From positions 260,611,008 through 260,675,007 of the forward strand of contig NC_092872.1 in NCBI RefSeq assembly GCF_028372415.1: DNA of 64,000 bases, given 5' to 3'. Shown here piece after piece: positions 48,901 through 60,900 of this stretch (positions are counted from its first letter, which is position 1; every line of letters starts with the position of its first letter). The notes below the pieces were generated by a model that saw nothing but the letters and a program-made list of their open reading frames with translations, searched no databases and was not told the DNA's origin. The translations under genes were made by a program, and so were the position numbers. Source of the DNA: Notamacropus eugenii (lineage: Eukaryota; Chordata; Mammalia; Diprotodontia; Macropodidae).

Positions 48901-51900
48901 ATAAGCTCTCTTTGCCTTGAGTGCATCTTGATTGTCATTTCCACTGTCTCTTTTCATGTACCTGTCTAGAAACAGGCATTCAGAGTGGGCCTTTAAGGCG
49001 TGTTTCTTCTTGCTTGTTCCCTCATCTATGAAATGGGAGATTTGGATCAGACAGCGTCTTGAGTACCTTTAAGCTCCAGTAGCCTGTTATCTGTCACCTT
49101 TCACACTGGCCACAGCAGAATGGCATTAATTATTTCTCAGCTGCTAGGGAGTTGATTGTGAGATATATTTGGCCTACAGGTATGCCAGGTTTTGCATCCA
49201 AGTATGTAAAACCATTTGACATATTTAACATCTGATATACAAACACTTAGAGAAGAAGAAGCTTAAAGATGTGAAAACAGTGTCCATCTAGGTCAAGTGT
49301 AGCAGAAGTTTGTTTAGATTTAATCATTTTTAGGAGAGATTTTTCATTTTTATTGTTGGAAAATGTATTAGCCCTCCATTACTCTGTCATATTGGTGTCA
49401 ACATATGTCTTACCATTGCTTTCTTTGAATCTACCAATGAAAAACATAACTATTTAAAGCTTTATTGACATGAATATTCTTTTATTGACATCCTCTTTTC
49501 TTTCTTCTTTTTTTCTTTTCTCTTTTCTTTTGTTTATTTTATCCCAATTTTTACATTTTGGACATTTTTATTACTTCTCTCTTGCCTTTGATTTCTGTCC
49601 ATCCCATCCTGAAGTGATAAAGATTTATTAACTCAAACTAGGACTATTGCAATGTCATTTGTGAAGTGTGCCAGCAGTGACACTCAACCCCAGTACAAAC
49701 TGGTCAAAGATATATCTTTCTGAAGCCGCCTCATGCCTGTTGCATCTAAAAATTTTAAAAGGGTTTCGCATTTGTACAGCTTGTTAAACATAAAAGAAAA
49801 CGATGTGATAAAATACTACAAAAGGGTATTAGGAGGCCCCTGGACTTTCTTTGTTGTGGTAATACACTGCCATCAAGTGAGCAAGTGGATTTGGATTCCC
49901 CCCCAACTTCACTGCACTCGGAATAATTCTGAGTATTGAGCCATTGCAGGTCAGGGTTATCAAACACAGTCTTCTTATCTTCCAGCTACTTTTTAATGTA
50001 AAGTATAAAATTGTTTAAGATCAAGTTAACCTTTGTTTCCATATTGCACTGACACAGATTTCTTTTTCCTTTGGCACTCTCTTTCCCTTGTGGCTGTACC
50101 CTGATTTTTACAGCATTTTAAACATCAGTTTTTTACCTTGGCCATCTTTGTGCTTGAGTATCTTTCTTGTTTGCCACTTCTCTTAAGCCTTCTTGGACAG
50201 TAGCACAACATTAAGTCTTGCCTTACTGGGCCTGACAAAACAAAAATCCCCTTAAACCTTATAGGAAAGCTATGGGGAGTTTACAAGTTGCTGAATTTGT
50301 ATTTTGTTTTAGCCTTCAAAGACATAAATTCAATGGTGGTTTCCCTTCCTTATTCACCTGGGGAAATAGCAACTTCTACAGAAGCCTAAGGGAAATACCT
50401 ATTTCTGTGACTCAAGTTGCAATTGTGAAAGGAAATTGACCAGCTGGAATATGACTCATGAAACATCAATTGCTATTGCATCTTGCAGTTAGAGTCACAT
50501 TTTTCAGGATTATTTTGGAGAGCTGTTATTTTAAGAATAAACAGCTTCAAACCTGTAAAATCAAATTTTTAAAAATTTCTCATAGCAGGGAGAACAGAGG
50601 GGGAACAGAGCAAAAAAAAAATAAGCACAGGTTGTGAAAAAGATAAGACTCTAAAGTAGGAAAGCATAACAAACACAATGTTTTTAGCTAGTCACTTTTA
50701 ATTCATTTGGTGGTGGGAGTGTGTGGTCTAGGGAGCCATGGTGCCAACTACCAGAGAAATTTTCTTACCCAACACAAACCCAACAGCACTATGGTCATTT
50801 AGTAAGGACAGGGAGGATGTTAAAGCATGTGCTGTTGTTGGGGGTGGGCATGGTTCTCTGCTCTTGGCCTTATTACACAGTAACATAAAGGCTCCTGTAT
50901 TCTCATACAACATGTAGCCCATCACAACTTCTTTGCTTAATTAGTGCCAATAATGGAGGGGCTGTACTTGGCAGTTTTTTAAAAGGCAGTAATGCACATA
51001 CTTACTTTGTAATCTAGACTAAACTCCATGTAAGTGATAAAAATTGTACTGCTTTGCATTGTTAATCATAAACAAGAAATAAAATAAATCTGAAGACCGT
51101 GTCCTGGGTGTATTATACGGCATATTGGAAATCATGGAAGCCATTTTTAGGCATTGTGTGGCTCTTTCTCATTTGAGTTTGTAAGTTTCCCCCAGACTTT
51201 GTTTTTGTTTAGAAATGTTTCTATTTCCCCATTTTTCTTTTATTTGTCTTCTTCACCCTTTTACACCCTAGTTCTAGCCTCAGTTTTACCCAAAGTTGAT
51301 TTGAATTACACCAGATTGCAGCAAGCAGAGAAGGCTCAAATGGAAGCCAAGAATGAGGATGAGAAATTTGAACAAGAGTGTCTGAGTCAGTCTGACAGCC
51401 TGCAGAAACAGATATCCCGAAAGGAGACACAGCTGTAAGTATCCTCTTCCCTTTTGTCCAAAGAAGTATGTAGAAAGGTATGGGTGTGTGTGTGTGTGGG
51501 TGGGTGGGTGTGGGTGTTCTTATGTGCATTTGTCTCAATACATTCCCATGCCGGAAAGAATATACCAGTATTTCCTTATCTTTATCTTATAATCGAGGCT
51601 TGTTCTGATGTCCCCATTTGATGATGGGGTAAGTCCCCCATCATCACTTCATCTTGTGTTCCCTTTTGTGTGGTGGTGGGATTTCTCCCATTAGAATGTA
51701 ATAAGGAAAGGACTGAGTTGTTCTTGTCCTTATTTCCCCAGTGTCCTGTACAGTGCCTTTGTGGATTGTTTGGTATTACCAGTGTCTTTTAAAAAACACA
51801 CTTGTTGATTGTGGCCATAGGTGTCACCTGATTCTGCCATTATTTCATATATGACTGTCTGTGAGCTAATGTTCTTGGAATTGTTTTACTGTCAGTACAT

Positions 51901-54900
51901 TGGTGGTGTTGTTACTTAATGCCATATACGTATGCCAGCGGAGAAGGAAGTCCCCCAAGATTGAGGGCTGTTTTTGTACCTTTCTTTGTTTCATGGATTG
52001 CCAAGGCCAACAAATTCACTTTATGATAGTCAGGTAGGTTAGTCTATGGAAAAAAGAATTAATCTTTTGCCAAAACTATACTCAGACTGTTTCTGTCCTG
52101 GAGGATTTGCCAAAGCTTGTTCTCCATTGAGAATCCTAGAATCTTCAGATTCCCAGGATTACCTCTTCCCTATGGTATAGTATTCAAATAGAGCTTGTCT
52201 GAGTTGCATTGGCTACCCTTATGAAATCTAGGTTCATTCCACTAGGGAATATACTGAAATTGAATGGAAATACATATTATTTAAAAATGAAGTGCTAACT
52301 TTGCAGAAACACTGGGACTAATATTCAAAACAGGAACAGTAATTTACTATGGTGCCCAAATGTATTCCCTTTTAACAGACTTCAATTCAATGAGCATGTT
52401 TTTACTGTTTAGTAACATCCTGCTCATTTCTGGAGCTGTGAAGACGAGAAAGACCCACACAAAATGCTGCTGCCTTGAGGGAGCTTACATTCTGCCAGTC
52501 ATGTACCCAGTGCCCTACACAGGCTCAGATAAACACAAATATAGACAAAATAAATGCAGAGTTATTTCAGGGGGTGGGAGAGGGCACTGACAACTGAGGG
52601 AGGTCATGGGAAATGCCTTGGGTGGGAGATACTAACTTGAGCCGAGCCTCGTGGGGAGCTAGGGATTCTGACTGAAGAGAAGGCCTGTGCAAAAAGTATG
52701 GAGACCAAAGAGAGAATGGTCATGGATGAGAAAATTCAAGTAAGCTATGTTAGGGGGAGTGATGTCAAATCAGTCTGAAAAGATAGGATGGGTCAATCCC
52801 TCCTTCAAGTCTGACCTCAGACACTTATTAGTTGCGTGACCCTGAAATGTGTTTAACTGCACTTTGTCTCAGTTTTCTCATTTGTAAAATGGGGATAATA
52901 ATAGCACCTACCTCCCAGAGTTGTTGTTAGGATGAAATGGGATAGATAATGTAGCTTACCACAGGGCCTGGCATAGAGGAGGCACTATATAAATGTGGGC
53001 TGTTGTTATTATTATTATGAATTGGATAGAATAATAAAGATGTCCTTTGTGACATCATGTTTTGGTTGGTTTTATTGAGCTTGTAACAAAAATTTCTTAA
53101 AAGGGAAAGCTTGATGAGTAGGAGAGAGATATATTTTGAGATGAATGTTATGCAAAAGCAAAAAGCATTCCTAAAGCTAAAAAGAAGAGGAAGGTGAGGA
53201 ACCATATTTTAAAGAGCTTTAAGTATCAAACAGAGGAGTTTGTAGTTTTTCTTAGGGGAAATGGGGAACCATTGACACTTAGGAGCAGGGAGGGGCCACA
53301 TGGGCAGGCAGAGGCCCTAACACTTGATTATTGATTGGATATGGGGGCAGGAAGCGAAGAGGAAAGCACACCAGGAGGGTGATGACCTTGACAGAAGAAA
53401 CTAGAGAAGAGGTTGGGTTTGGGAGGCAGGGAAGAGAGGAGTCCCATTGTGGACATGAGGTGTTTGAGGTACAGGTGGGCAGGAGTCTTTGGGGGTGTGG
53501 GAATGCAATTTTGGAGAGAGACTGGGGCCAAATATGTAACTTTTTGAATCATCTGTCTAGAAAGAAGGGAAGAGGACCTGGGACAGAGTCTTGGGATATC
53601 CAGGGCACATATTATGGGACATGTGGCTAGGGTGGAGGGGCTGGAGCAGCCAGATGGGTAGGAGGAAAACCAGGAAGAGAACATCATCACAGAAATTCAG
53701 CAGGAGGGGCTGCTCATAAGTTTCAGATGCTATGGAGACATCCAGAAGGGTAAAAATGGAGAAAACCCTCTAGATTTAGCAATGAAGAGATTATTGGCAA
53801 TTTTGGAGAGACCAAGTGGTGGAGTCAGTGGTCAGAGGCCAGATTGTGAATGGGATGGGAGGAATTAAAGGCAGCAGAGCCATTCTTAGGTGGAAGGTTG
53901 TGAAAGGAGGAGGAGAGGAAACAGCAGCTGAAGTGGTGGGCTCCAGGGAAGGTTACCAAAGGGCAGGGCAGTTTGGGTGTGTTTGTAAGCAGCGGGGGCG
54001 TGGAAAGGAGGGATAAGCAAAACTCCTTGAGGATGTGGTATTGATAGGTGCCATCTTCAAAAAGGACCCTATCTTCTGCAGCTGGGACCGAGTAGAGAAT
54101 GGGAGAGAATGTTGAGTAAATTCAAGCACTAGAAATGGGACAGAGAGGAAGTGCTTGACAATAGCCTCAATGTTTCAGTAAAATGTGAGCCAAGGTCCCT
54201 GCTCAGAGGAAGGGTTGTGATTTGAAACATGCTGTGGGGGATGCCTTTGGGAGTCAGGTAAGCAAGTGCCTCAGTAAGAACTCAGTTGAGATTAGGTAGG
54301 CAAGTTACTTAACCTTTATAAATTGAATTCAGTCATGTGACAAGCATATCTCCTGTCTTAGCACTTCCTGCCTTGTATTACATGCATTGGATATGTCTTA
54401 TGAGACCAGAATCTTCCCAGGGGCAGAAGTATCTTCCTTAAATTTTGTCTGTCTTGCAATACTGAGCACATTGTGCTGCACACAGTAGGCACTTTACTGA
54501 GTAACTAACTTATCCCCTTACTAGGCTGTAAGCTGCTTGATTTAAGGTCTATCTTGTTCGGGTTTATACTGGTTTTAGAACCTTGCATAGTAGCTACTCA
54601 GTAAGGAGGGAGAGTCCTAGAGCGAAAAGGTACTGGATTTGAAGTCAGAAGATCTGAATTTGAATCCTGGTTCTACTACTACATGTCTGTGTGACTTCTT
54701 ACAAATCAGTTAACGTTTCTGGGCTTTAGTTTCCTCATCTCTAAAATAAGGACATTGGATTACATCTGGAGTTCTTAAGCTTTATTGAAACATAGACCCC
54801 TTTAGCAGTCACTGGTGAAACCTGTGAACCCTTCTCAAAATCATGTTGTTTTCTTTTAAAATTAGTCATTGAAATTGGTGAAAATGAATATATTTTCCCC

Positions 54901-57900
54901 TTCCAACTTCATGGGCCTCTTGAAACCTATTCAGGGGGTCTTGGACCCCAGGTTAAGAACCCCCAGATTAAGTGATCATTCAGATCCCTTCCAGTTCTAA
55001 ATCACAGGATGTTAAACAAGTGATAAAATTGTCATGCTTTTGAAATGTGGGAAACAGCCCAGCATAGTAAAGAGACTATTGGGCTTGAAGTTAGGAAACT
55101 CTCCCTTAGTTTGATTCTTGCCTCAGTTACTAGGTGTGAGATCCTGAACAAGTCTCTTAATGTCTATGAGATTCATCTAGAATACTCATTCCATAGAGTT
55201 ATTGTGTAAAACTGGATAATGTTTATAAAGCACTCTACAAACCTTGTAGAATTCCATAAATGCTAGAGTAATAGCCCTGGAGTCAGGAAGACCTGGGGTC
55301 AAATTCTGCCTTCGATAGATATTCTTTGGTCATGGCACCCCACTTGGTTACTCTGTGCCTCAGTTTCTTTATCTTTAAAATGTGAAGCATGGATCAGATG
55401 GCATCTGAGGTTCTGTCTCGTGCTAAGTCTTGGATCTGTATTGTTTACCATGTAGAGGTATTGTAGCAGTGTATAAAGTTTCAATAATTGTTATGGGCAA
55501 TTGCCAATCTACCTTTATTCTTCTAATTTTCTGAGCTAATACTTTTTCTTTCTTTTTATACTTTTTCTGTCACTCAGATTTACTGTCCTTTTCCCATCAT
55601 ATCTGCTTTGTTTGCTATGTCCTTGGATGCAAGGAGAGAGCACATTCAGCTTGACTGACTATCCAGTCCTTACTCTGCTATATTGGTTCACCTTCTGTGG
55701 GTGTTCTGAAGTGAGCTTTTATGTAAAAATGTTGGGCAGAAGTACTGCTTGCTGGTTCTGTGTGCACTGTGGTGATGGACTTAATTAATAGCTAGGCTCC
55801 TTTGTAGATATTTCAGATTTATGGCTTTTTAAATTTGATTGCAGTTAGATAATAAAGATGCTGGGCATTTTGATTTGTGCAGACTAGTAGGCAGTCACAT
55901 GGTACCTCCAAATTTCTGTAACTTAAAGGATAAGGTGGAACCTGGTGGTGATTAAAATAAAAAATAATTAATTGGTGTTATGTGAGGGATACCTGTTATT
56001 CTTTTTATAGTCATTCCTTTAACAAGCATTTATTTTTTTTTGAAATTATTTTATTTTCCCCCCAATTATATGTTGAAACAGTTTTCTTTAAACATTTAGG
56101 TTTTTTTCCCCAAAATTTATTAATTTGTTTTCACATTTCAACAATCACTTCCTTAAGTTCCAAATTATCTCTCCCTCCCTCCCTCCCCTGCCCTCCCTGA
56201 GACAGCATGCAATCTTATATGGGTTCTACACATACATTCCTATTAAACCCATTTTCACATTAGTCATGTTGCAAAGAAGAATTAAAACACATGGGAGAAA
56301 CCATGAGAAAAACAAAACATAACAAAGGAGAAAATAGTCTGCTTCATTCTGCATTCCAACTCCAGTTGTTTCTCTGGATGTGGATGGCAATTGGCATCAT
56401 GAGTCCTTTGGGAATGTTTTAGGGCCTTGCATTGCTGTGAAGGGCTAAGTACCAAAAACAGTCCTCACACACTGTGGCTGCTACTGTGTGTAAATGTTCT
56501 CTTGACTCTGCCCACTTCACTCAGCATCAGTTCACGTAAGTCCTTCCAGGCCTCTCTGAAGTCTTCCTGTTCATCATTTCTTATAGCACAATAGTATTCC
56601 ATTACATTCATGTACCACAATTTGTTCAGCCATTGCCCAATTGATGGGCATCCTCTCAATTTCCCAGTTTTCGCCACCATAAGAAGAGCTGTTATAAATA
56701 TTTTTGTACATGTGGGACCCTTTCCAATTTTTATGATTTCTTGGGATACAGTCTTAGAAGCAATATTGCTGGGTCAAAGGGTGTGCACATTTTTGTAGCC
56801 CTTTGGGCATAGTTCCAAATTGTTCTCCAGATGGTTGGAGCAGCTCAGAGCTCCACCAACAATGAATTAGTGTTCCAACTCTCCCACATCTTCTCCAGCT
56901 TTTATCATCTTCCTGTTTTTTTCGTGTTAGCCAATCTGATAGGTGTGATGTGGTATCTCAGAGTTGTTTTGATTTGCATCTCTGTAATTAATAGTGATTT
57001 AGAGCATTTTTTCATATGACTGTAGATAATTTTAATTTCTTCCTCTGAAAACTGCCTGTTTATATCCTTTGACCATTTATCAGTTGGGGAGTGGCATGTA
57101 TTCTTGTAAATTTGACTCAGTTCTCTATGTATTTTAGAAATGAGGCCTTTGTCAGACACACTAGTTGTAAAAATTCTTTCCCAGTTTTCTGTGTCACTCC
57201 TAATCTTGCTTCCATTGGCTTTGTGCAAAACTTTTCAATTTAATGTAATCAAAGTTATCCATTTTGCATTTCATAATATTCTCTGTCTCTTATTTGGTCA
57301 TAAATTCCTCCATTCTCCATAAATCTGACAAAGAAACTATTCCTTGCTCCCCTAGTTTGTTTTATAGTATCAGCCTTTATACCTAGATTGTGTCCAAATA
57401 GGTCCTTCCCCTGTACCTCCCTTTTTTTGTTTTTGGGATATAGACCTAGCAGTGGTATTGCTGAATTCAAATGCACATTTTTTTTATAGCCTTTTGGGAA
57501 TAGTTCCAAATTGCTCTCCAGCTCACAGCTCCACCAACAGTGCATTAGAGTCCCAGTTTTCCTGTATCCTCTCCAACGTCCATCATTTTCCTTTTTTGTC
57601 ATATTAGCCAACCTGATAGATGTGAGATGGTACCTCAGAGTTTTAACAAACATTTATTTAACAATCGATCTACCAACAAATGTTTATTAAGCTCTCTATT
57701 CCAGGAGAAGAGACAAAGACAAAAATGAAACACTGCCTGTCCTTAGGGAGCTTATACTCTGATAGAGGAGAGAGCACATACATACAGAAGTATACCCGAA
57801 ATAAATAGGAGGTGATTTGGGAGGAAAGGTACTGAAGGGGCAGGGGAGGCAAAGGAGATGAGAAAAGGCTCCAAGTAGAAGCAGCACCTGAGCATTTCAG

Positions 57901-60900
57901 AGGCCCAAGTGATGAAAGAGTGTACTCCAAGGGTGAGGGGCAGCCAGAGGGATGCTTGTATTTAACTCTCAAGGTCATAAGGAGCCAGATACAGTAGGAA
58001 ATGATATGATTAGGTATCTGCTTTAGGGACATCACTTGAGCAACTGTGTGGGAAGTGGTTTGTAGAAGGGAGAGACCTAAGGAAGGAAGAGACTCACTCT
58101 CTGGGTTAGAGGTGATGAGAATTTAAATAAGGAGGCCATGAGAGTGGAGGAAAAGGGACATATGTAGTGAAAGATTTGACAAGATTGGGTCACTGACTGG
58201 CTGCGTAGAAGAGTAAAGAGTTAGGGATAATGCCAAGGTTGTGCACCTGGGCTACTGGAAAGATGGTGCAGCCCACAACAGAAAGAAGACAGTTGAGAAG
58301 GGGAGTAGGTTTTGCAGGGGGTGGGGGTGGGCCAGAGTAGAGATAATGAGTTTGGACATGTTTGAGTTGCCTATGGGATATGGTTTGAAATGTCATAGGC
58401 AATTTAGTTGATGATGTGTGACTGGAACTCAGGAAAGGAACTAGGGTTTGATGTAGAGGTCTGACTGTCAATTGTGCCCAGAAGTGACAATTACTCATAA
58501 GAGCTGAGGAGGTCATTGAGACAGTATAGGGAGAGAAGACAAAACAAATGAAAAAGCTTTGAGGTATACCTACACTTAGGGGATGGAATATCAGTGAGGA
58601 ACCAGTAAAAGAGATGCAACAAATGCTCAGACAGCTGAGGGGATGTCAGGAGAAAGCAGTATTGTGAAAACCAAGAGAGGAGAAGTCTTGTCAGCAATGC
58701 TTCACACATAGTAGACACTTAGTAAATGTTGAGGTCAAGAAGGAGGAGAATTAATGAAAGCCATCAGACTTGGCAATTAAGAGATTATTGGTAAGGTTGA
58801 AGAGAGCAGTTTCATTTGAGTAACGAGGCTGGAAACTAGATTACCAAGGGCAGAGAATCAAAAGGAGGGACGTGGGGGCAATATGTGATATAGCTTTTTT
58901 TGGCTGTTCTGGAGGGGAGAGAAAAAGAATGATAGCTCATGGGGATGGTAGGGCCAAAGTTTTAAGCATGGGGAGAGCTCTAGGCATGTTTTTAGGCAGA
59001 AGAAATCACTAGATAGAAAAAGATTAAAGTAGGTGAGATGATTGTAAAGTAGCTGTTGAGAGAGATGGAGGAAGAAGAAGGGGTGAAGGGTTCATGTACA
59101 AGGGTTGGTCCTGGCAACAAGGGCTGCCTCTTCATTAGAAACTGCTGGAATAAGCAGAGAGAGCAGCTAAGGATGTCAGAGAATGTTGAGGAGAGAAGAA
59201 CAATTGCATGACAAATAGTTGCTCATCTTTCAGTAAAGTGTGATAGAGGGAGGGATGCTGGGGGAGCCTTCATGAAGCAAGAGTAGGCTCAGAACTACAG
59301 AGAAGAGGCAGATTGGGAATCACTTGGGGAGGAACGAAAGCTTGCTTTGTTGGCAAGGTCTAGTTGAGATTTGCTAACAGTGGGTAGCCCCCAAGGTTCT
59401 ATGACCTCTTCTTGAGTGTTCAGCTGCAGGTGAGTAGGAATGGATGCAGTCGATAGTGGGAGTGAGCCAGGAATGGAGTTTTTCAAGGTGAGAGCAGCAG
59501 GAACCAGGCAAGAAGGAGGCATAACGTTGGAGAGTTAACTGTAGGGTTCTACTTGTGCAAGCCTGTGTTTGGCACGGGAGATACAGAAAATAAGGTCCCT
59601 GGAGGAGCTTAAGCTCTACTGAGGGAAACATGAAAAGTAGATAAGTAAATAAATATATAAAAACTAAATTCAGATTACTTTGCAAGGGGGGAGATTCTCA
59701 GCAACTGAGAGAATCAGGAGTTGCCTCATACAGTAGGTGCCTCAATAAAAACCAGAGCTTCCACAAGGGCATCTGAGACTTAGAAGAGATGTGGCCAGGC
59801 TCAAAGATGGGCCTGCTCAGGTGCCGTGATTTCAAATCCTCCCTCTGCTCCTTAATGAGTGTGGGACATTTAGGGCCTTCTTTTCCTAGGGCACCTCGGT
59901 TGTTTCTTCCAACTCTAAATTTGTGGTCCTACAAACCACGATATTTGCTTTTTCTTTGCACATAAATATCTTATAGAAACAATATGCTCTACACAGATAA
60001 CTTCTGGAGGAAATGGCACTGACCATTTAGGAAGAGCTTTTCAAACCTTAAAATGCTAATTATCATTATTATTTTAATTGTGAATTTTAAAAACATAAGC
60101 AAAGAACAGAGAAAAGGATTTATACGAAAATAAACATCTGCACAGATTTACTTTTTAAGTGGGTTAAATTTAAAACAGTATAAACAAGTTCTAAATCAGT
60201 GTCACTAACTGTCCTGACCCTTGATTTTTATTTCTGTTTGTGACTATAGGGCTCAGTTAGAAACAGATTTGAAGATTGAAAAGGAATGGAGACAAACTTT
60301 GCAAGAAGATCTTCAGAAGGAGAACGATGCTCTGTCTCATCTGAGAAATGAGACGCAACAAATCATTAGTCTTAAAAAAGTAAATCGTGGTAAAATGTTA
60401 AAATTTATTTTAACTGTTCTGTTTAGAAGGAGGTATATTTTCAGGAAAAATTAGAAACAGTCATTTTCATAGCCAGCCATGGTAACAGAATGTATTAGGC
60501 ATATGAAGTGTTAGTGGAACAAATATTGTGCTAAAATGAACAGAAAGCAGTAGATAGAATAGACCCATTATAGTTGGGCATATGAAATGTTATTTGTGTA
60601 AATATTTTACTGAAATGAAAAGAAAGCTGTAGGTAGAATATACTCATTATAAAGTGGTTGTACCACCTGGGGATAGTCCTTTTTTACTTAAAAACTTAGA
60701 ATGTGTTGCTGAATAATGGAATGTAGACAATGCAATGTTTTCTTTATTTTAAGACATCTTTTTAAAAATTGTTTCTGAAGGAGTTTCTGAGTCTCCAGAA
60801 TGAAAATCAACAGTTGAAAAAAATATATCAGGACCAGGAACAAGCCCTTCAAGAACTTGGCAACAAACTTAGCGAGTAACTTTTCTTTTTTTACTTTCTA

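Noticed and set aside
51154..51438. 94-residue ORF
   Set aside because: Only its last third is RUFY2 exon 13; the rest is intron read by chance.
53328..53690. 120-residue minus-strand ORF
   Set aside because: It lies inside an L2 copy and is a decayed LINE reading frame, not a host gene.
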